Source: Weissella fangxianensis (GTDB lineage: Bacteria; Bacillota; Bacilli; Lactobacillales; Lactobacillaceae). From it: a stretch of 64,000 bases of DNA. The stretch covers positions 49,974 through 113,973 of the forward strand of contig NZ_JAMXDB010000003.1 of assembly GCF_024718545.1 (NCBI RefSeq), given 5' to 3'. The position numbers and the translations under genes were made by a program. Position 1 is the stretch's first letter, and each line of letters begins with the position of its first letter. Shown piece by piece: positions 46,021 through 55,065 of the stretch. Under the pieces are notes generated by a model, which searched no databases, was not told the DNA's origin, and saw only the letters and a program-made list of their open reading frames with translations.

Positions 46021-46605
46021 ATGAGTTCAAGGCAGGAACGGACAAAGGGGCAACAGCATTACAAGAAAGTTAAAAAACGGATTGTGCTAACTATTACTAT
46101 TATTACTGCATTAATTATTATTGGTGGTGCGTTTGTTTTTCATCAGTTGAACAAGCAAAATAAAATAGACACACAAGAATCAGCATCCTCTGTAAAAAAA
46201 CATACAGTGCCTAATAATAGTCATGAAGAAACTAATAGTAGCTCATCAAGTGAAGACAGTAATGATGAGGACACAGCTAATGAAATAACGAGCTCACAAA
46301 ATGAGGTAACTGAAGAGAGCCAAGAAGTTAATGCGTACGGCCATTCGGTTGAAGAAAGTCAGCAGGATAATGCAGGTATTGCTGAAAGCGATCGACAACG
46401 AAATGAAGATTTAGAAAACTTAGATTATATTGTCACTGCACCTTTAACGTATGAACAAAAAATGATTCAAATGAAGGCTTGGGGCTTTTCCTTTATGCCA
46501 GCTCCGCCATCAGAAAATTTAGTTATTTGGGGACGTGATGTCAGGTCGAGTACTGGTTCAATTGGCATCATTTATCCAGATGGAAGGGTTGAAAAAGCTA
46601 ATTAA
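46021..46605 (+). CDS. Membrane-anchored protein, tandem paralogue 2, unknown function
   Basis: A 194-residue relative of the preceding gene. It has the same start MSSRQERT, one membrane helix (about 21-41), a HQLNKQNK segment just outside it (HQLNKSNK in paralogue 1), a Ser/Glu-rich linker with NSSSSSEDSNDED, and a C-terminal domain MIQMKAWGFSFMPAPP with a final IGIIYPDGRVEKAN. The two exteriors share little beyond a Tyr-Pro element near the end. RBS AGAGGATAG. Followed by a terminator. Confidence 0.7.
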   Translation: MSSRQERTKGQQHYKKVKKRIVLTITIITALIIIGGAFVFHQLNKQNKIDTQESASSVKKHTVPNNSHEETNSSSSSEDSNDEDTANEITSSQNEVTEESQEVNAYGHSVEESQQDNAGIAESDRQRNEDLENLDYIVTAPLTYEQKMIQMKAWGFSFMPAPPSENLVIWGRDVRSSTGSIGIIYPDGRVEKAN

Positions 46606-46641
46606 TTTTTAATAGTTGGATATCATATCAGTATAACCATT

Positions 46642-46674
46642 GAACACGAGTATTTATTTACTGGTGTTTTTTTA
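46642..46674 (+). terminator. Terminator after the tandem paralogues
   Basis: AACACGAGTA pairs with TTACTGGTGTT (one mismatch), followed by TTTTTT. Confidence 0.8.
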
Positions 46675-46683
46675 AGCGAAATA

Positions 46684-46712
46684 AAAGCGCTAATCATGTA
46701 CATGATTAGCGT
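46684..46712 (-). terminator. Terminator for the minus-strand tRNA cluster
   Basis: On the minus strand ACGCTAATCATG pairs with CATGATTAGCGC, then TTTTATTTC. Confidence 0.8.
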
Positions 46713-46753
46713 TGAGCTTTCTTACTTATAGAGATACTTGTAAACCCTAAAAA

Positions 46754-46841
46754 GGAGCCAACGGGATTTGAACCCGTGCGCCGGTTCAACACCGGTTCGG
46801 CGGATTTCGAGTCCGCTGCATTACCACTCTGCCATAGCTCC
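46754..46841 (-). tRNA. tRNA-Ser (anticodon CGA)
   Basis: 88-nt class II tRNA on the minus strand. Acceptor GGAGCTA-type end pairs with the TGGCTCC end; anticodon loop CTCGAAA (CGA) in a CGGA/TCCG stem; a long GC-rich variable arm (CCGAACCGGTG...) follows; T-loop TTCAAAT. CCA is not encoded. Confidence 0.95.
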
Positions 46842-46924
46842 ATCACAACTAAATATTATACCGATATCGCGCGTGTGTTTCAAGTATAAAAAAACTAGGA
46901 TAAAAGGTATCCTAGTAACATCAA

Positions 46925-46996
46925 TAGCTCATCAGGGAGTCGGACCCTGGATGCCGGTGTGAAAAACCGGAGTCTTAACCGCTTGACCAATGAGCC
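46925..46996 (-). tRNA. tRNA-Glu (anticodon TTC), copy with a mutated T-loop
   Basis: 72-nt tRNA on the minus strand. Anticodon loop TTTTCAC gives TTC. It matches the neighbouring copy at 47027-47098 except for one base: the T-loop reads TCCGACT rather than TTCGACT, so position 55, almost always T (pseudouridine in RNA), is C. The first acceptor pair is G-T in both copies. Function may be impaired. Confidence 0.85.
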
Positions 46997-47026
46997 AAAA
47001 ATATGAAGTTTTTTGGTCGAAACCAA

Positions 47027-47098
47027 TAGCTCATCAGGGAGTCGAACCCTGGATGCCGGTGTGAAAAACCGGAGTCTTAACCGCTTGACCAATGAGCC
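47027..47098 (-). tRNA. tRNA-Glu (anticodon TTC)
   Basis: 72-nt tRNA on the minus strand with a normal T-arm (CAGGG-TTCGACT-CCCTG) and anticodon TTC. It lies 30 bases upstream, in transcription order, of the T-loop variant copy; the three tRNA genes form a cluster ending at the 46684-46712 terminator. CCA is not encoded. Confidence 0.95.
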
Positions 47099-47313
47099 AT
47101 GTAATGTTAACTATGTTGCCTCTGTTTCAACAACAAATAATAATATACCAGATGAATTGAAACGATGCAAGGATTTATTGAAAAAATCTTGAATATTGTT
47201 ATTTATCATGGTTGTCATTTAAAATAACGGGTAGCAATTTGTTTTTAATTTAAGGCTTGTTGTTCATGGTAAACTAAATATATCCGGATTTTTTAAACTA
47301 AGGAGAAAAGCGT

Positions 47314-48516
47314 ATGTTTTCACAAAAAAACATAGTATTAGTCATTAGTGGAGGTGTTGCAGCATATAAAGCTGCGTCATTTGCACGTTTATTGGTAAAA
47401 ATGGATGCAACGGTGAAAGTCGTCATGACTGCAACAGCTGCCGAATTTATCACACCGAAAACAATGGCTGTATTAACAAGTCAGCCCGTTTTGACAGATT
47501 TATTTACCGATAAGACGGGAGAATCCATTGACCATATTGCTTTGGCCGATTGGGCAGATTATTTTTTTGTCGTTCCAGCAACAGCCAACATCATTGCGAA
47601 AATTGCTAATGGGGTGGCCGATGATGCGGCTAGTTCTGTATTAGCTGCTAGACATACACCAATGATTGTTGCACCAGCAATGAACGAAAATATGTACTTA
47701 CAATCTGCTGTGCAAAGGAATCTACAACAAATCCAGTTAGATGGAGACATTGTCGTTGAACCAGTTGATGGCATGTTAGCAGAGGGTTATGCTGGGAAAG
47801 GTCGTTTACCAGAGCCCCAGGAAATCTTAACGCTTAGCGAACTTGCTATTTATCAAAAACATGGTCAGCTAAAAGATAAGCGAATTGTTATTTCTGCAGG
47901 CGGAACCGTTGAAGCAATTGATCCGGTACGTTACATTTCAAATCGCTCGTCAGGTAAAATGGGCTATGCGCTAGCGCGTGCGGCAGCTGAGCAGGGCGCT
48001 GATGTGACCTTGGTATCAGCAACGACGCAGCTTCCTGATCCAGTTGGTGTCACAACGATCCACATTCAATCCGCACAAGAATTATCGGATAAAATGTTTG
48101 TGATGTTGCCACATGCGGATGTTATTATTATGGCTGCAGCCGTTTCAGATTACCGCATGTCCCAGACGGCTGAAAACAAACTCAAAAAGCAAGATTCAGG
48201 GCAACTACACTTGACCTTAGTTGAAAACCCTGATATTTTAGCTCAATTAGGTTCAGCAAAAACCGATCAGTATTTAGTTGGCTTTGCAGCTGAAACCCAA
48301 AATTTGATGACTTATGCCCAAAATAAGTTGAAAAAGAAAAATGCTGACATGTTAGTTGCGAATGATGTGTCAAAAGATCAAGTCGGTTTTGGATATGATA
48401 CGAACCAAGTGACTATTTTGACGAAGGATAATGAACCAGAGTCATTGCCACTACAGAGTAAAATTACGCTGGCTCGTGAAATTATGAAAAAAATTAGTGT
48501 TGCAATCAATGGGTAG
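47314..48516 (+). CDS. coaBC: Bifunctional phosphopantothenoylcysteine decarboxylase / phosphopantothenate-cysteine ligase
   Basis: Two steps of coenzyme A synthesis in one protein. The 400-residue sequence has the flavoprotein CoaC half with ISGGVAAYKAASFARLL, the PXMNXXMW-type motif PAMNENMY (with His in the DHIALADWAD segment), and the CoaB half from about residue 185, with ISAGGTVEAIDPVRYISNRSSGKMG and VGFAAET. RBS AAGGAGAA. mvaS follows 8 bases later, so the two are probably cotranscribed. Confidence 0.95.
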   Translation: MFSQKNIVLVISGGVAAYKAASFARLLVKMDATVKVVMTATAAEFITPKTMAVLTSQPVLTDLFTDKTGESIDHIALADWADYFFVVPATANIIAKIANGVADDAASSVLAARHTPMIVAPAMNENMYLQSAVQRNLQQIQLDGDIVVEPVDGMLAEGYAGKGRLPEPQEILTLSELAIYQKHGQLKDKRIVISAGGTVEAIDPVRYISNRSSGKMGYALARAAAEQGADVTLVSATTQLPDPVGVTTIHIQSAQELSDKMFVMLPHADVIIMAAAVSDYRMSQTAENKLKKQDSGQLHLTLVENPDILAQLGSAKTDQYLVGFAAETQNLMTYAQNKLKKKNADMLVANDVSKDQVGFGYDTNQVTILTKDNEPESLPLQSKITLAREIMKKISVAING

Positions 48517-48524
48517 GTAGAAAA

Positions 48525-49691
48525 ATGACAATTATTGGAATTGATAAAATGAGTTTCTTTTCACCACATCAATATATTGATATGGTTGAATTAGCTAATG
48601 CACGTGGTGAAGAACCCAATAAATATCTAATTGGCATCGGCCAGACGGAACAAGCAGTCATTCCATCAACGCAAGACGTTGTGACGATGGCTGCAAATGC
48701 GGCTGATGAAATGTTAACAGCTTCAGATCGTAAGAAAATTACGATGATTCTTTTTGCAACGGAATCGGGAATTGATAATTCTAAATCTGGGGCCGTTTAT
48801 TTACAACGATTACTGGGTATTAACCCTTATGCGCGCACAATCGAATTGAAGCAAGCCTGTTATGCAGGGACTTTCGCACTAATGCAAGCTCGCGATTATG
48901 TAACCTTACATCCTGACGAAAAAGTGCTCGTGGTTGCCTCTGATATTGCCCGCTATGGTTTACAAACAAGTGGTGAAGTCACTCAAGGTGGTGGTGCTGT
49001 TGCCATGTTGGTAGCTGCTAACCCCATGATTGCTGAAATTAACCAAGATAGCCAATTCTTGTCACGAGATATCATGGATTTTTGGCGTCCTGTTTATGCG
49101 GATACTGCTAGGGTCGATGGTAAATATTCATCAAATGTCTATCAAGACTTTTTCAAAAAGGTTTGGACACGGTATAAGTCTAAAACTGGTCGTGACATTG
49201 CCGATTTTAAAGCGTTAGCCTTTCACTTGCCATTTACTAAAATGGGATTGAAAGCCTTACGTGATGTATTGCCTGAAGCAACTGATGAACAGCAGGTCGT
49301 GTTAATGGATGAATTCGAAGCTAGCCGTGTGTACAATAAGCGAATTGGTAACCTATATACAGGGTCATTGTACCTAAGTTTGTATTCATTACTAGACAAT
49401 TCACAATCTCTCAAAGCTGGTGATCGTATTGGGATGTTTTCTTACGGATCTGGTGCAGAGGGAGAGTTTTATTCATTGACTTTGCGTCCACACTTTAGTG
49501 CTGGCTTAGTAACCGGGCAAATTGACACCCTATTAGCTAATCGACAGTATGTAACGATTGCTGATTACGAAAAGATATTTAATAATCAGCTAAAGGGTGC
49601 AGCAGATCGGGAGTTTGACTTCAAAGGTGATCCTGCCAAATTTGTTCTTCATGGATTAAAAAATGAACGACGTCAGTATATCTGTAATTAA
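48525..49691 (+). CDS. mvaS: Hydroxymethylglutaryl-CoA synthase
   Basis: Makes HMG-CoA from acetoacetyl-CoA and acetyl-CoA, entering the mevalonate route to isoprenoids. The 388-residue thiolase-fold protein has IGIDKMSFF, LFATESGIDNSKSGA (catalytic Glu), ELKQACYAGT with catalytic Cys112, and the His in FHLPFTKMG, then FSYGSGAEGEF. It is 8 bases after coaBC. Other mevalonate genes are not in this window. Confidence 0.95.
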   Translation: MTIIGIDKMSFFSPHQYIDMVELANARGEEPNKYLIGIGQTEQAVIPSTQDVVTMAANAADEMLTASDRKKITMILFATESGIDNSKSGAVYLQRLLGINPYARTIELKQACYAGTFALMQARDYVTLHPDEKVLVVASDIARYGLQTSGEVTQGGGAVAMLVAANPMIAEINQDSQFLSRDIMDFWRPVYADTARVDGKYSSNVYQDFFKKVWTRYKSKTGRDIADFKALAFHLPFTKMGLKALRDVLPEATDEQQVVLMDEFEASRVYNKRIGNLYTGSLYLSLYSLLDNSQSLKAGDRIGMFSYGSGAEGEFYSLTLRPHFSAGLVTGQIDTLLANRQYVTIADYEKIFNNQLKGAADREFDFKGDPAKFVLHGLKNERRQYICN

Positions 49692-49758
49692 AAGTTGATA
49701 AAACGATCAATAAGCTTCATTAAGTTCACAAATTAATCAAAAAACGTTCTATTTTTAA

Positions 49759-49787
49759 TTGATTGTTCGCTATTTATTTGATAAAAT
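49759..49787 (+). promoter_or_regulatory. Predicted promoter for the ntd pseudogene
   Basis: TTGATT (49759-49764), 17 bases, TAAAAT (49782-49787), about 37 bases upstream of ATG 49825. The promoter and binding site (AGAGGATAG) look intact although the gene is broken. Confidence 0.55.
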
Positions 49788-49824
49788 AATATCATTAAAA
49801 CGATTGATAAAAGAGGATAGTACT

Positions 49825-50265
49825 ATGAAGCGCGTTTATCTTGCTGGACCATTTTTTGATGATGAATAAATTGATCGTATTGAACGGTTAGAAGAGGCGT
49901 TGACGAATAATCAGACAGTGTCTGAATTTTTTAGTCCTCGTACGGAAGTGCACGATGAATTTGAATTTGGCTCGCCAGAATGGGCAGAGGCAATCTATAA
50001 AGGTGACAAAGACCACTTAGATCCAGCCGATGTAGTCGTGGCGGTTATTGACTATGATAATGAACACGTTGATCCAGGTACAGCGTGGGAAATTGGCTAT
50101 TCTGAGGCAACTCAAAAACCAGTGATTTTAGTCAAGGAAAAAGAAGGTGCGATTAATTTGATGATGTCTGTACCAGCTCATACTGTTGTGACAGATGCTG
50201 CTGATATTGCAACCTATGATTTTGATGAATTGCCTGCAAGTAAGTGGACAGGTAAGGCTTTTTAA
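49825..50265 (+). pseudogene. ntd: Nucleoside 2-deoxyribosyltransferase with an early nonsense codon
   Basis: The gene begins ATG 49825 with MKRVYLAGPFFDDE, the family's nucleoside-binding start, then a TAA at 49867-49869 (codon 15), then the same frame continues IDRIERLEEAL and on to SPEWAEAIYKGDKDHLDPADVV and DPGTAWEIGYSEATQKP, which holds the catalytic Glu. Without the stop the protein would be 146 residues, normal for a deoxyribosyltransferase. CAA to TAA is the simplest cause. A restart at TTG 49900 would lack the binding loop, so the product is probably inactive. Confidence 0.87.
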
Positions 50266-50302
50266 GAGGCTTCAGTCTATACTGAGATAGATTACAATGT
50301 AC

Positions 50303-50340
50303 TAGAGGATGGGACAAAAGAAGATGTTCCATCCTCTTTA
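50303..50340 (+). terminator. Terminator after ntd
   Basis: AGAGGATGGGACA pairs with TGTTCCATCCTCT (one G-T pair), then TTTAT. The stretch from here to 50513 has no gene that I can support. Confidence 0.82.
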
Positions 50341-50513
50341 TGGTTAAAATTAACTATTGGTGATTTTAAAAATTCAAAACATCGACGCATTTCAAAAATC
50401 TGAGAATTCAATGTGACAATAATTGTCTCCCTCTTTTTTTATGAGTTTGTGTCGCTATTTAGCCTAAAAAAGGGTAAACTAATGGGTATATAACCAGAAT
50501 ATGAGGTCAAATC

Positions 50514-51398
50514 ATGAAAGATTTAATACAAGTATTGCGACAATGGTTAATGAAATTCTGGGTGCCGTTAACAATTGTAATTGTCATGCTTGGAACGGCG
50601 ATTTCGTTGACAGTTGTGTTGTTACATAAACAGCAAGTAACTGTGCAAATTCCTAATTTGACATTGCGAAAGCAAAAAGGCGTTCAAAGTGCGCCAGTTT
50701 CCGTATTAAAAAAAGGTGAACATTTACAAATTCTAAAAAAGTCTGAAGGTTGGTATCAAATTCGTCGCGAGGATGAATCAACTGGCTGGGTGGCCGGCTG
50801 GTTATTACATAGGCAAAAACCGTTAAAGACAGTAACACCACTATCAGAAACAACTATTGTTCTTGATCCAGGCCATGGTGGTTCCGATGTTGGTTCGTTA
50901 TCGATAAATAATAAATACGAAAAAACATACACGTTACAGTTGGCAAAGCGTGTTGCTAAACAATTACGTCAACGTGGTGCTCGTGTGATTATGACTCGTA
51001 ATACAGATAAATTAGTTTATTTGGCTAAAATACCTAAAGTAGCAGAAGATAATCATGCAGACATGTTTATTTCGTTCCATTTTGATTCGTCACCCGAACC
51101 TAACTCGGCCACAGGCTATACGTCGTACTATTATCATAAAAATAATGGGTCGTATGACCTTGCTAGCAACATCAATGCTGAGTTATCGCTGCCGTTGGTT
51201 AATAAAGGTGTTGAATATGGTAATTTCTTGGTTATTCGTGATAATTCCGTACCAGCAGTTTTGCTTGAAAATGGCTATATGAATTCAAAAGATGACTTTA
51301 AATCAATTAAATCAAAGGCTTATCAAGAAAAGATTGCTAAGGCAATTCCAGTGGGAATTCAAAATTATTTAAGTAATCAAACGACAACAGCGCAATAG
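50514..51398 (+). CDS. N-acetylmuramoyl-L-alanine amidase with SH3 domain
   Basis: Cell wall hydrolase that cuts between muramic acid and the stem peptide. The 294-residue protein has one N-terminal membrane anchor (about 15-37), a bacterial SH3 domain (about 45-105, with GWYQIRREDESTGWVAGWLL), and an Amidase_3 catalytic domain (about 115-290) with zinc ligands in LDPGHGGSD, the Glu in KYEKTYTLQ, SFHFDSS, and the catalytic Glu in VLLENGYM. RBS GAGG is weak. It sits directly upstream of the hisS T-box. Confidence 0.92.
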   Translation: MKDLIQVLRQWLMKFWVPLTIVIVMLGTAISLTVVLLHKQQVTVQIPNLTLRKQKGVQSAPVSVLKKGEHLQILKKSEGWYQIRREDESTGWVAGWLLHRQKPLKTVTPLSETTIVLDPGHGGSDVGSLSINNKYEKTYTLQLAKRVAKQLRQRGARVIMTRNTDKLVYLAKIPKVAEDNHADMFISFHFDSSPEPNSATGYTSYYYHKNNGSYDLASNINAELSLPLVNKGVEYGNFLVIRDNSVPAVLLENGYMNSKDDFKSIKSKAYQEKIAKAIPVGIQNYLSNQTTTAQ

Positions 51399-51407
51399 GA
51401 TGTTTAC

Positions 51408-51666
51408 TTGACGGCGTTTTAGAACTATAAGATAATAAGATGTAATAAATAAAACCGATGAGAAAGAAAACTCATTAAGAATAACCAAAGCGAGCGGAAA
51501 TAGGTGAAAGTCCGTGTTGTTGTTTTTGAGGGGACACTTTTAAGGTCACAATTTTTGTGCGTAGAGCCACGTTACGGCTATTAGCCAAAAAAACAAGGTG
51601 GTACCGTGCTGTTGTGATAAGCACCCTTGACGATGTTTGCGATATCGTTAAGGGTGTTTTTTTATT
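51408..51666 (+). promoter_or_regulatory. T-box riboswitch upstream of hisS-aspS, with promoter
   Basis: Promoter TTGACG (51408-51413), 17 bases, GATAAT (51431-51436). The leader has a stem I with the distal GGAAATAGGTGAAAGTCC, a specifier region GGGACACTTT (51531-51540), the T-box core AAGGTGGTACCGTG (51595-51608) and a terminator ACCCTTGACGAT / ATCGTTAAGGGT with a T-run to about 51666. GAC (Asp, 51533-51535) and CAC (His, 51535-51537) overlap; the A after GAC favours Asp. Confidence 0.9.
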
Positions 51667-51694
51667 TTGTAAAAACGAATAGGAGAAGAGTTTT

Positions 51695-53002
51695 ATGGCA
51701 AAGCAATTATTTCAAAAGCCAAAGGGGACAGCTGATTTACTACCTGCTGAGTCAATCAAGTGGCATTATGTAGAAGAAACAGCTAGATTATTATTCAGCG
51801 ACTACCAGTATGCAGAAGTTCGCACGCCAATTTTCGAGAACTTTGATGTTTTTGCACGATCAGCTGGAGATACTTCAGATGTTGTGACAAAAGAAATGTA
51901 TGATTTTAAGGACAAGGGAGATCGACACATTGCGCTACGTCCTGAGGGAACAGCCGGTGTAGTACGTGCTTTTGTGGAAAATAAACTATTTGGACCAGAA
52001 CATGCTAAGCCATATAAACTATTTTATGTTGGACCAATGTTTCGCTATGAGCGACCACAAGCTGGTCGAATGCGTCAATTTCATCAAATCGGGGTTGAAG
52101 CACTAGGTTCAGAATCACCAGCTCTTGATGCTGAGGTTATTGCAATGGCGGTTGATTTCTTCCAGACCTTAGGAATCACCAACTTAAAGGTTAAGGTTAA
52201 TTCATTAGGTGATAAGGAGTCTCGTGAAAACTACCGCCAAGCATTGATTGATTTCTTAAAACCCCACTTTGATGAATTGTCACAGGACTCTCAAGAGCGA
52301 TTAGAGAAAAATCCATTGCGAGTTTTGGACTCAAAAGATGCTAAGGATCAGGAAATTGTGGCTGATGCACCATCAATTTTGGACTACTTGACGGAAGATG
52401 CACAAAGTCATTGGCAAAAAGTTCAACAATATTTGGATGCTTTAGGTATTGATTATGAAATTGATGAAAATGTGGTGCGTGGCCTTGATTACTATAACCA
52501 CACAATTTTTGAAGTGATGACGAAGTCAAAGGCTTTGGGACATGGTTGGTCAACGATTACTGGTGGTGGTCGCTACAACGGCTTAGTATCAGAGTTCGGT
52601 GGCCCTGAAATGGCTGGTGTTGGTTTTGGAATCGGATTAGAACGACTAATGTTACTGTTAGAATCAGAAAATGCACCCCTACCAGAAAAAAATAAATTAG
52701 ACATTTATGTAGCTAATCAAGGGCAGGATACTGATATTACAGCGATGCAAATGGTTCAAGCAATTCGTTCATTTGGTTACAGTGCCGATCGCGATTATGA
52801 AGACCGCAAGCTAAAGGCGCAATTCAAGACAGCTAATCGTTTAAATGCGCGTTACATGATTACCATTGGTGAACGTGAGCTCGCAGAACAATCTGCTCAT
52901 TTGAAAGACATGGCAACAGGTAAAGAAACTTCTATTAAGCTTGCTGAATTGTACACTAACTTACCAGAATATATAAAGTCACCTGAAGATGAAGGAGAAT
53001 AA
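51695..53002 (+). CDS. hisS: Histidine-tRNA ligase
   Basis: Charges tRNA-His. The 435-residue class II synthetase has [22 protein letters not shown] (motif 2 precursor), [21 protein letters not shown], the [13 protein letters not shown] histidine-binding motif, and motif 3 [22 protein letters not shown]. It is the first gene of the T-box operon, 6 bases upstream of aspS. Confidence 0.96.
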   Translation: MAKQLFQKPKGTADLLPAESIKWHYVEETARLLFSDYQYAEVRTPIFENFDVFARSAGDTSDVVTKEMYDFKDKGDRHIALRPEGTAGVVRAFVENKLFGPEHAKPYKLFYVGPMFRYERPQAGRMRQFHQIGVEALGSESPALDAEVIAMAVDFFQTLGITNLKVKVNSLGDKESRENYRQALIDFLKPHFDELSQDSQERLEKNPLRVLDSKDAKDQEIVADAPSILDYLTEDAQSHWQKVQQYLDALGIDYEIDENVVRGLDYYNHTIFEVMTKSKALGHGWSTITGGGRYNGLVSEFGGPEMAGVGFGIGLERLMLLLESENAPLPEKNKLDIYVANQGQDTDITAMQMVQAIRSFGYSADRDYEDRKLKAQFKTANRLNARYMITIGERELAEQSAHLKDMATGKETSIKLAELYTNLPEYIKSPEDEGE

Positions 53003-53008
53003 GTAATA

Positions 53009-54814
53009 ATGAAACGAACAAACTATGCAGGATTAATTGACGAAGCGTATTTAGAGCAGGAAGTAACGCTTCAGGGATGGGTACAGAAACGCCGTGATTT
53101 AGGTGGCTTAATTTTTGTTGATTTACGTGATCGTGAAGGTATCGTCCAATTAGCCTTTTCAAACGAATTTGGCGAAACAGCTTTAAAAGTTGCTGAAGAT
53201 ATGCGTACGGAATACGTTATTGAAGTTACTGGAACTGTTCAGTCACGTGGTGAAGGAGCGGTTAATGAAAATTTGCGTTCTGGTAAAATTGAAGTACACG
53301 TCACAGCTGCTAAAATTTTATCAGAATCAAAGACAACACCCTTCTATATTGAAGATGACATCAATGTTTCTGATGAATTACGTTTAAAGTACCGTTACTT
53401 GGACTTACGTCGTCCTGAAATGCAACGCAATTTACGAATCCGTTCAAAGATAACAGCTGCAACGCATGAATTTTTGGATGCAAATGGCTTTATCGATATT
53501 GAAACACCATATCTTGCAAAATCAACACCTGAAGGAGCACGTGACTATTTGGTGCCATCACGTGTCTATCCTGGTTCATTTTATGCATTGCCTCAGTCAC
53601 CGCAATTGTTTAAGCAATTGTTGATGGGAGCTGGTTTTGACCGTTACTATCAAGTTGCGCGTGCTTTCCGTGATGAAGATTTACGTGGTGATCGTCAACC
53701 TGAATTTACACAACTTGATGTTGAAATGTCATTTATGAATCAAGATGAAATCATGGATTTGGTATCTGATTGGGTAGCAGCCATTATGAAACGGACTGTG
53801 AATTACGATCTTGATAAGACGACTATTCCTGTTTTGGATTATGCTGAGTCAATGCGTCGTTTTGGAACCGATAAGCCTGATATGCGCTTTGGTTTGGAGT
53901 TGCAAGATCTATCAACATTAATGGCTGATTCAGAATTTGGTGTCTTTGCGAATGCTATCAAGAATGGTGGTGAAGTAAAGGCAATCGTCGTACCTGGTGG
54001 GGCAGAACACTATTCTCGTAAGGACATTGATAAGATGGCCCAATATGTTGCGCGTTTTGGTGCCAAAGGATTAGCTTGGCTAAAAGTTAGCGATGAGGGT
54101 ATTTCTGGACCAATTGCGAAGTTCCTTAAAAATAAAGAAGCTGATTTGTTAGCAGAAACAAACGCACAGGCTGGTGATTTGCTATTATTCGCAGCAGATA
54201 ATGAGAATATTGTTGCTGCAACTTTGGATGCGCTACGTCGTCGAACGGCACAAGAATTAGATTTGATCGATGAAAGTAAGTGGGCCTTTGCTTGGGTTGT
54301 TAACTGGCCATTGTTTGATTACCAACCAGAAGAGGACCGTTGGATTGCTGCTCATCATCCATTTACGATGCCAAATGAAGAGGATTTGCCATTATTGGAA
54401 ACGACTGAAGGTGCCCACAAGGCGCATGCACAATCTTATGATCTAGTGTTGAATGGTTATGAACTAGGTTCTGGTTCAATCCGTATTCATCAGATGGCTG
54501 TACAGGAAAAGATGTTGTCTGCGTTAGGATTTACTAAAGAAGCAGCACATGAAGCCTTTGGGTTCCTCTTGGAAGGTATGGAGTATGGTTTCCCACCAAT
54601 GGGTGGTATTGCGCTAGGACTTGATCGATTAGCTATGTTGTTGGCTGGTCAGGATAACATTCGTGAAGTGATTGCCTTCCCTAAGAACTCTAAGGCAACA
54701 GAGCCAATGACTGAGGCACCAACACCAGTAGCTAAAGCACAAATTATTGGCGATTTGAAGTTAACGGCACCAGAATACGCTGATGTCACTGCACCAAATA
54801 TGGCAGAAGAGTAA
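53009..54814 (+). CDS. aspS: Aspartate-tRNA ligase
   Basis: Charges tRNA-Asp (and possibly tRNA-Asn, if non-discriminating). The 601-residue class IIb synthetase has the OB-fold anticodon domain with [95 protein letters not shown] motif 2 segments (separately placed), a GAD insertion (about 290-410), and motif 3 [20 protein letters not shown]. Cotranscribed with hisS under the T-box. Confidence 0.96.
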   Translation: MKRTNYAGLIDEAYLEQEVTLQGWVQKRRDLGGLIFVDLRDREGIVQLAFSNEFGETALKVAEDMRTEYVIEVTGTVQSRGEGAVNENLRSGKIEVHVTAAKILSESKTTPFYIEDDINVSDELRLKYRYLDLRRPEMQRNLRIRSKITAATHEFLDANGFIDIETPYLAKSTPEGARDYLVPSRVYPGSFYALPQSPQLFKQLLMGAGFDRYYQVARAFRDEDLRGDRQPEFTQLDVEMSFMNQDEIMDLVSDWVAAIMKRTVNYDLDKTTIPVLDYAESMRRFGTDKPDMRFGLELQDLSTLMADSEFGVFANAIKNGGEVKAIVVPGGAEHYSRKDIDKMAQYVARFGAKGLAWLKVSDEGISGPIAKFLKNKEADLLAETNAQAGDLLLFAADNENIVAATLDALRRRTAQELDLIDESKWAFAWVVNWPLFDYQPEEDRWIAAHHPFTMPNEEDLPLLETTEGAHKAHAQSYDLVLNGYELGSGSIRIHQMAVQEKMLSALGFTKEAAHEAFGFLLEGMEYGFPPMGGIALGLDRLAMLLAGQDNIREVIAFPKNSKATEPMTEAPTPVAKAQIIGDLKLTAPEYADVTAPNMAEE

Positions 54815-54874
54815 TAACTTGCAGTTACGCATACGTTTGATATTACTAAATAGTTATTAATTTAATCAATAAAT

Positions 54875-54914
54875 AGGGCGGAACAGATAAAAATGTTCCG
54901 CCTTTATTATTAAC
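54875..54914 (+). terminator. Rho-independent terminator after aspS
   Basis: AGGCGGAACA-type stem (GGGCGGAACA with TGTTCCGCC) around GATAAAAA, then TTTATTATT. Confidence 0.88.
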
Positions 54915-55065
54915 TAAAAAGCTTGTAAATTGCGACTAGGAACATATGATAAAAGATTGTCTTGGTGGGACGACAAGCTTTTAGTTTAATAACTTGGATA
55001 AAAGTACATCGCATGATAAAATCATAAACGGACTTATTGCAGTGTATTATGAAAGAATAGGGAAA

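Noticed and set aside
46768..47092. ORFs over the tRNA cluster (46768-46962 plus, 46895-47092 minus)
   Set aside because: They read through tRNA-Ser and the two tRNA-Glu copies; the internal repeat in the minus ORF is just the duplicated tRNA.
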